Shown: positions 23,548-33,589, numbered from the stretch's first letter. The stretch is DNA of 47,069 nt from Lachnospiraceae bacterium (GCA_014804645.1 JAAUZI010000030.1:97665-144733), one strand, 5' to 3'. The notes: generated from the sequence alone by a model not told the origin. A program made the numbers and translations.

Positions 23548-25293
23548 CTATCCCCCAGTATTCTTATATGGCAGATGTACGGTTACGGCCGTCCCGACAC
23601 CCTCCTGGGATTCTACCTGCAAACCGAAAGTCTCACCAAATACCCGGGTTATCCTTTCCTGGACATTGTGCAGTCCGATGCCATTGCCGGAGCTGGAATG
23701 GGAAGTCTCCTCTCCGGTAATCTGACGCCGCAGGGAATTAAGTTCCCTTGCGTCCATTCCCCTTCCCTGATCCGCAACACAGATGGAAAAGGATTCTCCG
23801 TCCCCGCTTAACCTTCCGGTAATTGCTATGACGGTGTCCGATTCCAGAACCGCCGCACCATGGACCACCGCATTTTCCACAATGGGCTGTAAACTGATTT
23901 TAGGCAGTCTCTGCCCGTAAAGCTCCTGCGGTATGTCAATCTGCAGCTCCACCTTATAATCAAACCGCAGATTCATCAATTCAATATAATTTTTGATATA
24001 CTCCAGCTCCCGGTCCAAAGTCACATTACCGCTCTCCCACTTCATGCTGTACCGCAGAAGTTTCCCCAGGGCGGTAAGCGCATCCGCCACCTCATATTCC
24101 TCGTCAATTTCCGCCATCATCTTGATGGCCTCTATGATATTGTAGATAAAATGAGCGTTGATCTGATTGTGAAGCGCCCTAAGCTCGGACTTCTGAAATT
24201 CGACCTCCCGCTCCAAATTATCCTTCATAAGCTGCCGGATTTTCTGCAGCAGGGCCTCTGTTTCTTTGGCAAAACGGGCAACCTCACCATGTCCGGCCAC
24301 CTGTACCTGCGCATCCATATTTCCCTCAGCAAAATCCCGCACCCCATCAAAGGCCGCATAAAAACCGCGCAAAGCCCTCTTTGTCAGACGGGAGATCAGT
24401 CTTGAGAGCAGGGCAAAGACCGCCAGCATCACAAAAAACAAAACAACTGCCTGCTTTATCACGGAAAAATCCATATCCTGCAAATCCATGACATAACAGT
24501 AGGTACAGGACAAATCCTCCAGATACTCCTTGGAGACCAAAACACGTCTGCCATCAATACGGCAGATCGTCCCGCTTTCGCATTCTGTCAAAAAACGCAT
24601 GTCCTCACCAGGGCCTTCCCCCGCTATGACTGTTCCGTCATCGGACAGCAGCATCATCCATCCACGGTCAGGCCCTGTAAACAGATCGGGAAAAACCTTC
24701 TCCATCTCCAGACAGACTTCCACCACTCCGATTCTCTCGCCGCCGTTTCCCTCAATAGGCGTTACCAGTCCCATCAGATGGGAACTTCTGCCCTCATCAT
24801 TAAAAAGCCGGTCCGCATAATTTAAATGCCAGCCCTCTGCCTCGCCGCTCCAGAGCATCCGTCTCATACGCCTCGCTCCATAGAGAACGGGCATCATTTC
24901 ATATATATCTTCCGCCACGGAATACACACGGATTTGATACAGATCGGGATTACTCAGAGTGATCTTCTCCAGAGAACCTATATCCTCCCGATAAAACCGT
25001 AACAACTCAAGGGCATCCATTTCCTCGCCGTTCTTAAGCATGGTAAGATGGCTGATGAGGGAAGGGGTATTCAGGTAAACCTGAGTGGACATATTACATA
25101 TCTGAGCGATACGCTCCGACTGCATCTCCGCCTGGGAGCAGAGGGACTGCCCTTCCCGCCGTATGGTTTCAACGGCCGAATCCTGAAAGGAATCCAGCAT
25201 AAAGAACCACAAAAACAGTACCAGCACAAATACACATGCACAGCTGATTACACTGAGTTCAACAGAAAGGGAACCCTTTTTTAACCATCTCAT
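23548..25293 (-). CDS. YesM-type sensor histidine kinase
   Basis: A 581-residue membrane kinase. A first helix spans ~13-33 and a second ~279-300, enclosing an extracellular cache-like sensor domain of ~245 residues. A HAMP domain follows (~300-355), then the His_kinase signature with His381 in NQINAHFIYN and a HATPase_c domain (IVENAVVHGA, DQGRGMD, GNGIGLHNVQERI). Most homologues have NPHFLYN, so NAHFIYN is a mild variant around the phosphorylated His. It probably senses a glucan fragment, perhaps presented by the binding lipoprotein encoded 13 bases upstream. Confidence 0.93.
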   Translation of the reverse strand: MRWLKKGSLSVELSVISCACVFVLVLFLWFFMLDSFQDSAVETIRREGQSLCSQAEMQSERIAQICNMSTQVYLNTPSLISHLTMLKNGEEMDALELLRFYREDIGSLEKITLSNPDLYQIRVYSVAEDIYEMMPVLYGARRMRRMLWSGEAEGWHLNYADRLFNDEGRSSHLMGLVTPIEGNGGERIGVVEVCLEMEKVFPDLFTGPDRGWMMLLSDDGTVIAGEGPGEDMRFLTECESGTICRIDGRRVLVSKEYLEDLSCTYCYVMDLQDMDFSVIKQAVVLFFVMLAVFALLSRLISRLTKRALRGFYAAFDGVRDFAEGNMDAQVQVAGHGEVARFAKETEALLQKIRQLMKDNLEREVEFQKSELRALHNQINAHFIYNIIEAIKMMAEIDEEYEVADALTALGKLLRYSMKWESGNVTLDRELEYIKNYIELMNLRFDYKVELQIDIPQELYGQRLPKISLQPIVENAVVHGAAVLESDTVIAITGRLSGDGESFSICVADQGRGMDARELNSLRRQITGEETSHSSSGNGIGLHNVQERITRVFGETFGLQVESQEGVGTAVTVHLPYKNTGG

Positions 25294-25306
25294 ACGCCGC
25301 CCCCTT

Positions 25307-26881
25307 TCACTCCAAATGCAGTTTTTTCTTGGCCGCCTCCGTCTGCCGGGTCTGTTCCTTCAGCAGCGTTTCCACGCCATATTCTTCTCTCAGGCGCACA
25401 TAATCCTCCCACAACCTGTCAAACTCTTCCTGTGTGGGGGCCAAAAGCAGCTGTGGCAGCATCTTTCCATGAAGAATAGAAATGGACCGGTCAATACCAT
25501 CCTCCACACTGCCGGGAGAATAAGCCACATCATACTGCCCGGTAAACACTGTATACTGACGTGCCCAGTCCTGCATCTGTTTCAGCACCGGTTCCAGCTC
25601 CGGCTGCCATTTTGCCTGCATCCTGTTATCCTGGAGCATCCAATAGGTATCATCCCCGCCTACCTGCCTCACATATTCCGCATAATCGGACTCTTTCAGC
25701 GCCTGAGTCTCCTCCGTCAGCACGGCGCGCCCATCCTCCATCCGATAGTGTACTCCCTCCACTCCCAGCAACAGAAGTTTCTGGCCCTCTTCACTCATCA
25801 GAAAGCTCATCATCTTGATCGCCTTGTCCGGATGTGTACAGTTTTTGGAAATCAGCGTCACAGTCCAGCCGTTAATTCCGCTTCCGGGAAGCATATAATC
25901 GTCTCCGGCCGCATTCCTGGGACCGTCTACGGCAATATATACGCTTTCCGGGTTCTGAGAATACCGATACAACTGCTGCTCTGCCAGATCGGTTCGCTGA
26001 TAAAGCATACAAAAATATCGTCCGTCAATGATTTTTTCCTCCATCTGCGCCCGCTTATCAATAAAGATATCGCTTGCAAGGTACCCCTCCTCCCCAAGCT
26101 GGCGAAACATGGAGAGCCAGCGCCTGTACTCAGAATCCGTATAACGATCATAGGCCAATCCGTTTTTTTCATAGGGCACCGCCAGAAAATTTAACAGGAA
26201 TTTATCAAATGAATCACATCCTCTTTCCGTAAATTCATGCGCTCCGATGGGAATCAGCGGCTTTCCGTCCACTACAGGAAATTTCTCTGCCGCAGTCCGA
26301 ACCGCATCCGCAAACCCCTCCGGAGTAGTCATGTCGGGAGAGCCTATGGCCTCATAAATATCCTTACGCACCAAAAAGGTCTGGTTAGAACACACAGCGC
26401 CCTCTTCCTCATAATCCCGAGGGGAATAGGAGGAGTTGGGATAGCAGTAGACATTGCCGTCCTCCTGGGTATACCACTGCAGGCGATCCATATCCGCCAC
26501 TTCCCAAAAATAAGGATCATATTCATCTGCCAGCTCGTTAAGGGCATACACCAGTCCGCTGTCAATCATCTCCTGAAACTGAGGTTCCCACCAACCCAGA
26601 GTAATCAAATCCGGCAGCTTGTCACCGGCAATCAGCGCATCCAGCGTCACGGATTCCGTACCGCCCGGCGTAACAAAATGTATCTCACTCCCCGTGGCCT
26701 CCGTCACAGCTTTGCTGACAGCGCTTTCTCCCCACGGGGTATTGTACCAACTGAAATTAATATACCATTCCAGGGTTACGCTTTCCGAATCCGGTACGGA
26801 TTCGGAAGGCGAGGTCCCCGCGCATCCGCTTAGTCCCGGGAGCCATACCAAAATCAATAAAAAGCAAAACAGGCGTTTCAT
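25307..26881 (-). CDS. Extracellular solute-binding lipoprotein, second copy in operon
   Basis: A 524-residue family-1-like sugar-binding protein. A signal peptide ends at the lipobox LSGC with Cys20. Bilobal binding-protein features include VTLEWYINFSW, DLITLGWWEP, YMLPGSGINGWTVTLIS and CTHPDKAIKMMSFLMSEEGQKLLL. It is longer than the transporter's first binding protein and is placed after the permeases and directly before the kinase gene rather than at the operon head. It could be an alternative receptor or a co-sensor for the YesM kinase. GAGG precedes the ATG. Ligand unknown. Confidence 0.88.
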   Translation of the reverse strand: MKRLFCFLLILVWLPGLSGCAGTSPSESVPDSESVTLEWYINFSWYNTPWGESAVSKAVTEATGSEIHFVTPGGTESVTLDALIAGDKLPDLITLGWWEPQFQEMIDSGLVYALNELADEYDPYFWEVADMDRLQWYTQEDGNVYCYPNSSYSPRDYEEEGAVCSNQTFLVRKDIYEAIGSPDMTTPEGFADAVRTAAEKFPVVDGKPLIPIGAHEFTERGCDSFDKFLLNFLAVPYEKNGLAYDRYTDSEYRRWLSMFRQLGEEGYLASDIFIDKRAQMEEKIIDGRYFCMLYQRTDLAEQQLYRYSQNPESVYIAVDGPRNAAGDDYMLPGSGINGWTVTLISKNCTHPDKAIKMMSFLMSEEGQKLLLLGVEGVHYRMEDGRAVLTEETQALKESDYAEYVRQVGGDDTYWMLQDNRMQAKWQPELEPVLKQMQDWARQYTVFTGQYDVAYSPGSVEDGIDRSISILHGKMLPQLLLAPTQEEFDRLWEDYVRLREEYGVETLLKEQTRQTEAAKKKLHLE

Positions 26882-26935
26882 GAAAAATACCTCACTTCCT
26901 TTTTTACAGTATAGCTCATTTCCCGGAAAGATGCA

Positions 26936-27772
26936 CTACCCTTTTACGCTGCCCGCCGAAATTCCGCTGATGATATATCTGGAGAAGAAACAGAATGCAA
27001 TCATAATAGGAACAACGGAAATTGCCACCACCAGATAAGTAGCGCCCAGATTGGTAGTCACATCCTTCACCGCCGACAATTCCGAGACCATAACAGGAAG
27101 CGTCCGTTTGGAAGGCGTATTGATGATCATCATCGGCAAAAGATAGTTGTTCCAACTGCCGATGAAACAGCCGATTGCCATTGTTGCGATACCGGGAGAC
27201 ATAATCGGCAGCGCAATGCGGTGAAAAATCGCCAGTTCTCCGGCGCCGTCAATCCTGGGAGCCTCCAGAATTGCCCTCGGCATCACAGAGAGGATATACT
27301 GCCGCAGGAAAAACACAGTGGCCGGACTCGCTATGCTGGGCAGAATCAGGGGCCAGTAGGTGTCTATCATCCGCAGCTTATTGCAGAGATCATAGAATCC
27401 CAGGAGACTCAATTGAGAAGGCACCATCATAAATACGAGCATAACCGTAAAAATGAGCTTGCTCCCCCGGAACTTGTAGAAGGCCAAACCGTATGCGGTA
27501 AGAGCGGAAAAATAACATGTCAGCGCCGTGCAGCAGACTGCGATGAAAATACTGTTCAAAAATCCTCTCCCCAGACTCATATTATCTGCTACAACCTTCC
27601 AGTTCACCGCCAGACTTTTCCCGGGTATCAGGGAAAAGCCTGACATAATCTCATTCCCCGAACGAGTGGCATTGACAATCATAAGGGCAAAGGGAATCAG
27701 GCAGACAGCCGACAACAGGATGAGGGCAAGATAGAGCAATCCCTTCATTACATTTGTTTTCATATGTCCCAT
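26936..27772 (-). CDS. Carbohydrate ABC transporter permease (MalG-like)
   Basis: A 278-residue inner-membrane permease with six predicted helices. The EAA-type loop EAPRIDGAGELAIFHRIALPIM, which docks the ATPase, lies at ~190-212. AGGAGG lies eight bases before the ATG and overlaps the stop region of the upstream permease gene. No ATPase gene is present in the locus, so a shared MsmK-type ATPase encoded elsewhere is expected, as is usual in Firmicutes sugar importers. Confidence 0.92.
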   Translation of the reverse strand: MGHMKTNVMKGLLYLALILLSAVCLIPFALMIVNATRSGNEIMSGFSLIPGKSLAVNWKVVADNMSLGRGFLNSIFIAVCCTALTCYFSALTAYGLAFYKFRGSKLIFTVMLVFMMVPSQLSLLGFYDLCNKLRMIDTYWPLILPSIASPATVFFLRQYILSVMPRAILEAPRIDGAGELAIFHRIALPIMSPGIATMAIGCFIGSWNNYLLPMMIINTPSKRTLPVMVSELSAVKDVTTNLGATYLVVAISVVPIMIAFCFFSRYIISGISAGSVKG

Positions 27773-27775
27773 AGC

Positions 27776-28714
27776 TTAATCCTCCTTCCTGTTCATCAGC
27801 TTAAAGGCAATACCGCAGAACACGGCTATAATCAAAAACAGCACAAAGGCCAACGCTGCCGCATAACCCATCTGATTTTTATTGAACGCCATGTCATAGA
27901 GGTAAAACACCGCGGTGAACAATGCCCTGTCCGGCGTACCCTTGGTGCCGGAAATCAAATAGGGAATATCAAAAAGCTGAAGACCGCCAATCAGACTGGT
28001 CACTGCCACATACAACATAACCGGGCGCAGGATCGGCATGGTTATCTTTGCGAAAATAGCCCACCTGCCCGCACCGTCAATCGTTGCCGCTTCAAAATAT
28101 GACGAGTCGATTCCCTGCACCCCGGCCATGAGCATGATAAAGCTGTTGCCAAACCACATCCAGGCCCCTATAATGCCTACGATCGCCTGAGCGGTTGCGG
28201 GACTGCCATTCAGCCAGTCAATCGGTTTTGAGATCAGGTGCATGCTCATAAGAAGCTGGTTGAAACTGCCGTATTTCCAATCCAGCAGCGTTTTGAACAG
28301 AAACGCCACCGAAGTACAGGCAATCAAATTCGGCAAATAGAATAATGCACGGAAAATGCTGAGTCCCTTCATCCTGTATTTTATATCATTAAAGACAATG
28401 GTCAGCAGAAGGGCAAGCCCCAACTGAAGAACTATGTTAAGCCCCCACATTTTCAGCGTATTCAAAAATGCGCGCCAATAGAGGGTATCCGTAAAAACAC
28501 GCTTATAATTATCAAACATGATAAAAGTTTCTTTTCCAAACCCTTTGTAGTTCATAAAGCTCATCTGAAAGGTCCGAAATACGGGGTAAACATTAAATAT
28601 CAAAAAGATAATCACAAAAGGGAGACAAAACAGAATGCCCCGCCTGTCTACAGCACTTAAAGGGGAGCTTTGTTTTTTTGTGCGCTTTTTTTTCGCAGCT
28701 GTCAGAGAATCCAT
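27776..28714 (-). CDS. Carbohydrate ABC transporter permease (MalF-like)
   Basis: About 312 residues with six membrane helices beginning FCLPFVIIFLIFNVYPVFRT. The ATPase-docking loop is FEAATIDGAGRWAIFAKITMPI. The start at 28714 (MDSLTAAKKKR, Lys-rich cytoplasmic tail) is supported by AGGTGA; an upstream in-frame start at 28813 would run into the binding-protein gene. It forms a heterodimeric channel with the next permease. Confidence 0.92.
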   Translation of the reverse strand: MDSLTAAKKKRTKKQSSPLSAVDRRGILFCLPFVIIFLIFNVYPVFRTFQMSFMNYKGFGKETFIMFDNYKRVFTDTLYWRAFLNTLKMWGLNIVLQLGLALLLTIVFNDIKYRMKGLSIFRALFYLPNLIACTSVAFLFKTLLDWKYGSFNQLLMSMHLISKPIDWLNGSPATAQAIVGIIGAWMWFGNSFIMLMAGVQGIDSSYFEAATIDGAGRWAIFAKITMPILRPVMLYVAVTSLIGGLQLFDIPYLISGTKGTPDRALFTAVFYLYDMAFNKNQMGYAAALAFVLFLIIAVFCGIAFKLMNRKED

Positions 28715-28793
28715 ATATTCACCTGCTTTCTGAGAATTTAATCTGCCCGGGACGGAGCGAACCGCTCTGCCCCGGGCACCGGATATGTTTCGC

Positions 28794-30170
28794 TTACTGA
28801 TTGATCGGCGCATTGTCAGGAATGGAAAGCTCCGGATAGGTCGTAGTAACTACCATATAAAATTCCTTCAATGCATCCTCTTTGGTCTTTTCGCCCTTCT
28901 GGACGGAGACGATCGCCTGACCGAAAGCCTCCTTGCAGGCATCATCATAACCCGTTATCAGGCTGTAGTCGATGTGCTCCATCTCCTTGCTGTAGAAGGC
29001 GTAAGTATTCTGATTGCCAAAGGAAGGATTCTGATAATCATAGTTGTCCTCCAGAACTTTCTTGTTCGCCACCACGTCGCCGTTGGACGCCTCCAGCCAC
29101 CACTGAGCGGTATCGTCATTCAATGTGCAGAACTCGATAAACTCTTTCGCCGCTTCCTTATGCTCGGAATACTCATTGACCGTGAGGAAAGTACCGCCGC
29201 CGAAGAAAGGAGATACGCCTGAGCAAACCCCAAAGTTACCTTTATTGTCCGCCGCATTATCTCTGATAATGAGAGCACCCCAGGAAGGCATTACATAGGA
29301 GAACACCTCCGTAGTAGCAGCACCGGAACCCACTTCATCCGCAAGACCCTCGCCAGTCATCTCCCAGACATTGGCATCTGCGTCAATGATGGGAAGCGGG
29401 CCGGCCATGGACGCATACCAGGGAGCGGACCACTCGGTGGCATTGGCAACATAGCCTTTTTGATAAATCTCAACAGCAGCGTCAAAATAATCCAGCCGAT
29501 CCTGATCTACGATGATTTGGCCGTCCTTGACCCATGGATTGGAGCTGATGGAGAACCAACGGAGCGCCCCCGTGTCGCCGAAAATCTTGTAACCGGCTTC
29601 CTGCAGTTCTTCCGCCGTCTTTACGATTTCATTAAAGGAACTGAATTTCTTTCCAATCTCCTCGGGATCGTTTGTACCAAATACCTTTTCCGCAATATCG
29701 AGCCGATAGATGACGGAACCGGGGCATGCCTGATAGCTGATCGCTCTCAGAGTACCATTCTCATCACAGCCTGCCTGATAGGTATAGTCTACAAGACGGC
29801 TTTTCACCTCGCTGTCCAGATCGCTTAAGTCAGCACAGAAACCGGCCTCATAGAAGTTCGGCAGCATCTGGGGTTCACCCACGAACACATCCACATCCTT
29901 GCTCTTGGTTCCCAGTGTCTGCATGATCTTTGTCTCGAAATCAGCGGAGTCAAATACTACAACCTCCACCTCATTTCCCGTTTCCTGAGTATAACGCTCG
30001 GCAAACTGCTCCAGATCCTTGGCAAGTGTCCATAACACGATCTTATCCTGCTGGCCACCGGAGGACTGTCCTGTAGAACTTCCTCCATTATTACTGGCCG
30101 GCTGGCTGCCGCAGGCTGCCAGGGATAACGACATAGTCAATGTAAGAAACAATGCTAAACCCTTTTTCAT
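28794..30170 (-). CDS. Sugar ABC transporter solute-binding lipoprotein
   Basis: A 458-residue binding protein at the head of the operon. The signal peptide ends LSLAAC (Cys20), followed by a Ser/Gly-rich tether. Lobes include KIVLWTLAKDLEQFAERYTQETG, a CUT1-type N-terminal start, and GVSPFFGGGTFLTVNEYSEHKEAAKEFIEF. It would capture extracellular oligosaccharide for the two permeases encoded next. AAAGGAG precedes the ATG, and a sigma-A promoter lies about 64 bases upstream. Confidence 0.93.
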   Translation of the reverse strand: MKKGLALFLTLTMSLSLAACGSQPASNNGGSSTGQSSGGQQDKIVLWTLAKDLEQFAERYTQETGNEVEVVVFDSADFETKIMQTLGTKSKDVDVFVGEPQMLPNFYEAGFCADLSDLDSEVKSRLVDYTYQAGCDENGTLRAISYQACPGSVIYRLDIAEKVFGTNDPEEIGKKFSSFNEIVKTAEELQEAGYKIFGDTGALRWFSISSNPWVKDGQIIVDQDRLDYFDAAVEIYQKGYVANATEWSAPWYASMAGPLPIIDADANVWEMTGEGLADEVGSGAATTEVFSYVMPSWGALIIRDNAADNKGNFGVCSGVSPFFGGGTFLTVNEYSEHKEAAKEFIEFCTLNDDTAQWWLEASNGDVVANKKVLEDNYDYQNPSFGNQNTYAFYSKEMEHIDYSLITGYDDACKEAFGQAIVSVQKGEKTKEDALKEFYMVVTTTYPELSIPDNAPINQ

Positions 30171-30233
30171 ATCAACTTTCTCCTTTCTGTTTCCGCCTTT
30201 ACGGAATTTCTAAATTTATTTTAGCATTGAGAA

Positions 30234-30261
30234 ATTATATGAGAAATGGTGTAATTTTCAG
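30234..30261 (-). promoter_or_regulatory. Promoter of the beta-glucan operon
   Basis: Minus-strand CTGAAA (30256-30261) and a perfect TATAAT (30234-30239) are separated by 16 bases, about 64 bases before the binding-protein ATG. The -35 box overlaps the stop codon of the truncated LytTR fragment, so the promoter sits at the deletion junction. Confidence 0.55.
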
Positions 30262-30401
30262 TAAGGTGTCATTTTTTGAAACGCCGAAAAAAACACCGGA
30301 TACAATTGTCTCTGCGGGAGTCTCGAGCACTCCCGTACCAAAGCATTTATGGATGCACGCTCCTCCGAAGAGTCATCACAAATACAGATTTTAACGTTCA
30401 T
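30258..30401 (-). pseudogene. N-terminal fragment of a LytTR-type response regulator
   Basis: A 47-codon frame with GGAG before its ATG reads MNVKICICDDSSEERASINA and continues LVRE, the first strand and acidic pocket of an AgrA-like receiver domain. After ~24 residues similarity is lost and a stop follows. It resembles the starts of the regulators at 34024-34761 and 38950-40407. The phosphoacceptor Asp region is missing, so it cannot signal; it may still be translated. An internal inverted repeat, CGGGAGT/ACTCCCG (30315-30335), lies in the fragment. Confidence 0.7.
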
Positions 30402-30490
30402 GTTAAACTCCTTATATTACTTAACGGTTTTCCGATATCTTTACAACAAATAACAGAATTAAATTCCCTTTACGCCCAATCTCGGTACAC

Positions 30491-30524
30491 AAAAACCTGT
30501 AAACATTCTCGTCTACAGGTTTTT
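30491..30524. terminator. Terminator-like hairpin of dispersed element A
   Basis: AAAAACCTGTA (30491-30501) and TACAGGTTTTT (30514-30524) pair perfectly over a 12-base loop, with T runs on both strands. The sequence is related to the hairpins at 33823, 40476 and 42320, sharing the AAARCCYGYA...GTTT layout on the minus strand. Confidence 0.8.
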
Positions 30525-30542
30525 CATCAAGCTATTCGCTTA

Positions 30543-30621
30543 GCTCTCCGAGCAGGGCTCGAACCTACAACAACTCGGTTAATAGCCGAGTGCTTTATCA
30601 TTGATTGAGATACAACTGTAA
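30543..30621 (-). other. tRNA-like sequence, dispersed element A
   Basis: On the minus strand this reads a tRNA-like D-arm remnant, a good anticodon arm (CTCGG, loop CTATTAA, CCGAG) and a T-arm GTAGG-TTCGAGC-CCTGC followed by CTCGGAGAGC. The 3' acceptor strand has no complementary 5' strand: the bases where it should be read ACAGTTG. It is therefore not a working tRNA. The 5' part matches element C (42383-42462) at about three quarters of positions, showing common descent, probably from a tRNA-Asn-like gene. Confidence 0.55.
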
Positions 30622-30691
30622 ATGCTAAAGTAGAGGTTAGCAGGCATTCCTTACTCTTGAGATAAATCGTAAATAAACTACCGTCATTTTA

Positions 30692-31831
30692 TTATTTCCA
30701 TGTAAAATCCTCCGGCGTTATGCCGTTAAAATTAGCCGCGGGGACGATATCTCCTAATATGAGCAACTCATAGGCCGCATCCAGCTTTTCGATCGTTTCT
30801 GCCGATAACTGATTCCTTCCCTCCGTACTTACATAGCCTGTGGAACCCGTATCGGCCTGAAGAGTTACATTCCCGCCTCCGAAAAAGCCGACAGAGATCG
30901 CATTCAATGTTCTCTCAACATCCCGATGCATCACCTTAATGCCGGAAGTCAGCATGACGTTTCGTTCCCCGTCAGCGCCGTCATCATACTGGTCAATATC
31001 ACACCCGATGTACCAGACGTCATCCGCCTCCTTAACCGCCGCCAGGACACCGCTCCCGGCTGTGCCGGCCGCCGTAAAGATAACGTCAACGCCCTCTGCG
31101 ATCAAAGCTTTCCCTATGACCTTTCCGGTCTCTACATCGGCAAAAGAACCGATATAGTTACCGCCCACGTCAGCGCCGGTAACATCTGTTCCCGCATAGG
31201 CGGGAAGCTCAATGATCTCTACATTTTTTCCCTCCGTTCCGTTTACGTATTTCACACCGCATTCAAATCCATACTGATAGTTTACGTTGGAGGGAAAAGC
31301 AAAACCGTTTACGACAGCCACCTTACCCGTCTTTGTCTCAAGCGCCGCCGCCATTCCTGCAAAGAAACCGGATTCCTGCTCCGCAAAGCACATCGCAAAA
31401 ATATTATCCACCTCCACCTCATTGCCGTCTGCATCAGAGGGGAAGGTATCTACCAGAATAAACTTAACATCCGGGTTTTTCTGCGCGATTTCAGGAATTC
31501 CTGCAAATTGAAAGCCACAGCATACAATGACATTATAATCCTCCACAATATCCGCCACTACCGCAAGAGCAGCCGCCGTATCGCCGGTAGGCTCCTGTAC
31601 GGGCGTTACCGTTGCACCCGGATGGGATTCTATAAATGCCAGAATGCCGTTATAATTATCTTCATTAAAAGAATGATCATCTACCCCTGAAGGACTGCTG
31701 ACGATCGCGATCTTCATGCCTTCGCCCGCATTCTCCGCCACCGTTGCGGCGTTATTTCCTGATTCTCCACAGGCCGTCACAAAGAGAATCATGACCGACG
31801 CAAGAAGAAACGGCAATATCTTTTTTCCCAT
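30692..31831 (-). CDS. BMP-family substrate-binding lipoprotein
   Basis: A 379-residue lipoprotein. The start at 31831 (MGKKILPF) has GGAGG eight bases upstream. The lipobox is VTAC with Cys21. The body follows the BMP/Med fold, with IAIVSSPSGVDDHSFNEDNYNGI, VIVCCGFQFAG, NPDVKFILVDT, FAEQESGFFAGMAAAL and GVDVIFTAAGTAGSGVL. BMP proteins bind purine nucleosides or related ligands for ABC importers, but no permease or ATPase gene is nearby. It lies 18 bases downstream of a chemoreceptor gene, so it more likely presents its ligand to that receptor. Confidence 0.9.
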   Translation of the reverse strand: MGKKILPFLLASVMILFVTACGESGNNAATVAENAGEGMKIAIVSSPSGVDDHSFNEDNYNGILAFIESHPGATVTPVQEPTGDTAAALAVVADIVEDYNVIVCCGFQFAGIPEIAQKNPDVKFILVDTFPSDADGNEVEVDNIFAMCFAEQESGFFAGMAAALETKTGKVAVVNGFAFPSNVNYQYGFECGVKYVNGTEGKNVEIIELPAYAGTDVTGADVGGNYIGSFADVETGKVIGKALIAEGVDVIFTAAGTAGSGVLAAVKEADDVWYIGCDIDQYDDGADGERNVMLTSGIKVMHRDVERTLNAISVGFFGGGNVTLQADTGSTGYVSTEGRNQLSAETIEKLDAAYELLILGDIVPAANFNGITPEDFTWK

Positions 31832-31849
31832 AATCATTTCCTCCCGAAC

Positions 31850-33589
31850 TTATATTTTAAAGAACGCAACGTCCCGCTCAAGATCATCCGCAATATCCTT
31901 CAGATCCTTTGACGCATCCGTAAGCAAGGTGATTGTCGCATTCAGCTCCTGCATCGACGCATTTGTTCCCTCTGCCGATACCGTATTTTCCTCCGCGACA
32001 GCAGACAGATTCTGTATCACATCGACCACCTTAACCCTTGCCTTATCGCACTCCTTGGTCTGCTCATAGATCTGTTTGGTTTCCTCGATAGAGGTTTCGA
32101 TCTTCTCACTGACCTCAGCAAATTTTTTCTTTGTCTCCTCCAGCTTTCTCTGCTGTTCTACAATGATCTCTCCCGCCTCTGTCATGATCTCAACAGATGC
32201 TTTGGAATTCTCTGCCAGCTGCTGAATGATATCTTCGATCGTCTTGGCAGAGCTGTTAGAATCCTCAGCCAACTTGGAAATTTGTGAAGCCACAACGGCA
32301 AATCCCCTGCCTGCTTCTCCCGCTCTTGCCGCCTCGATATTGGCATTTAATGACAACAGACTGGTCTCGCTGGCGATCGCCGTGATCAGATTGACAGAAT
32401 CCTGAATCTTCCCGACAGATTCATTGGTCGTATTTACGGAAGCATCTATTTTCTTGATCGCCTCTAACGTCCTGTCATTGGATACGCTCAATTCGTTGAT
32501 GATCCGCTCGGATTCCTTATCCGCCTCTCTGATCTCCATGGATATACCGTCCAGCTCCTGCACGCCTGCGACAATTTTTTCAATCATAGAACCGATGGTC
32601 GTAACCTGCACGGTCGCCGACTCGGTATCCTCCGCCTGAGTCTGGGCGCCTTTGGCGATATCCCTCACCGCATTGCTGATCCCCTCCACCGTAGTGCTGG
32701 TCTGGGACGCAATGGATTCCAAGGAATCGCTTGACTGTATCAGATCGTCGGTTTTTTTCTTTATGCTGCCGACCATGCTCTGAAGCTTTTCCGCCAGGCC
32801 ATACATGGACGCGACCATTACGCCGATCTCATCCGTTCTCTTCCTCGCCACTGTGCCAAGTTTCTCTGCTCCCTCGCTGAGCTCCACCCGCAGATTGCCG
32901 TCAGAAATACTGCCAAGCATACCGCCTACCCGGACGACGATGGAAGCGATTCCTTTGACAAGAAAAGAACAAACAACCAACGCCACTGCCAGAATAACAA
33001 GAGAAATGAACAGAATTCCTATTGTCTTGCTCCGGATCGTCGCATCAACATCCTTCGACGGCTGTCCGGCAAAAACCATACCTACGACAGCACCCTCTCT
33101 GTTCCTTACCGGTTTGTAATAGGCATAATAATTTTGGCCATTAATCACAATGTTGTCTGTACTATATTCTTCCCCGCCTTTCAATACATGCTCGACAACC
33201 ACATCGGGCGCTTTTGTCCAAAGCATCCTGTTACCTGACTCGTCGATCAGCGAAGTGGCCACCCTCACATCCCCGTAAAAGAGGGTAACGTCGGTATCCT
33301 CTCCCAACGTATAGCTGTCAATGATATCCTCATGTGCGGTGATATTATAATCCCCTTTGTAGAGCAGATACCCCTTCACACGATACTCACCCGGATCGAT
33401 CGCATCGTAGGACGCAGAAACCGATTGACACACAAGAGAAAGTCCCTTCATTACCTTTTCCTTCATCCCGTTATGTAACGCGTTGATGGAATAAACTGCC
33501 AAAATAACATCTGCGCAAATGATCGGCAGAGCACACATTAAAATCAATTTCGCTAAGATTCCCAAACCCTTTTTCTTTTTTCTGTCCAT
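31850..33589 (-). CDS. Methyl-accepting chemotaxis protein
   Basis: A 579-residue chemoreceptor. TM1 spans ~13-32, an extracellular single-cache-type sensor ~35-185, and TM2 ~188-212. A HAMP domain precedes a long coiled coil whose hairpin tip is [20 protein letters not shown] followed by [12 protein letters not shown], the CheA/CheW-contact region. No CheR-tethering pentapeptide is seen at the end (DVAFFKI). It is co-transcribed with the BMP lipoprotein gene, suggesting sensing of a bound ligand. The presence of a receptor implies a motile or chemosensory host. A TATAAT box lies far upstream near 33716. Confidence 0.93.
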   Translation of the reverse strand: MDRKKKKGLGILAKLILMCALPIICADVILAVYSINALHNGMKEKVMKGLSLVCQSVSASYDAIDPGEYRVKGYLLYKGDYNITAHEDIIDSYTLGEDTDVTLFYGDVRVATSLIDESGNRMLWTKAPDVVVEHVLKGGEEYSTDNIVINGQNYYAYYKPVRNREGAVVGMVFAGQPSKDVDATIRSKTIGILFISLVILAVALVVCSFLVKGIASIVVRVGGMLGSISDGNLRVELSEGAEKLGTVARKRTDEIGVMVASMYGLAEKLQSMVGSIKKKTDDLIQSSDSLESIASQTSTTVEGISNAVRDIAKGAQTQAEDTESATVQVTTIGSMIEKIVAGVQELDGISMEIREADKESERIINELSVSNDRTLEAIKKIDASVNTTNESVGKIQDSVNLITAIASETSLLSLNANIEAARAGEAGRGFAVVASQISKLAEDSNSSAKTIEDIIQQLAENSKASVEIMTEAGEIIVEQQRKLEETKKKFAEVSEKIETSIEETKQIYEQTKECDKARVKVVDVIQNLSAVAEENTVSAEGTNASMQELNATITLLTDASKDLKDIADDLERDVAFFKI

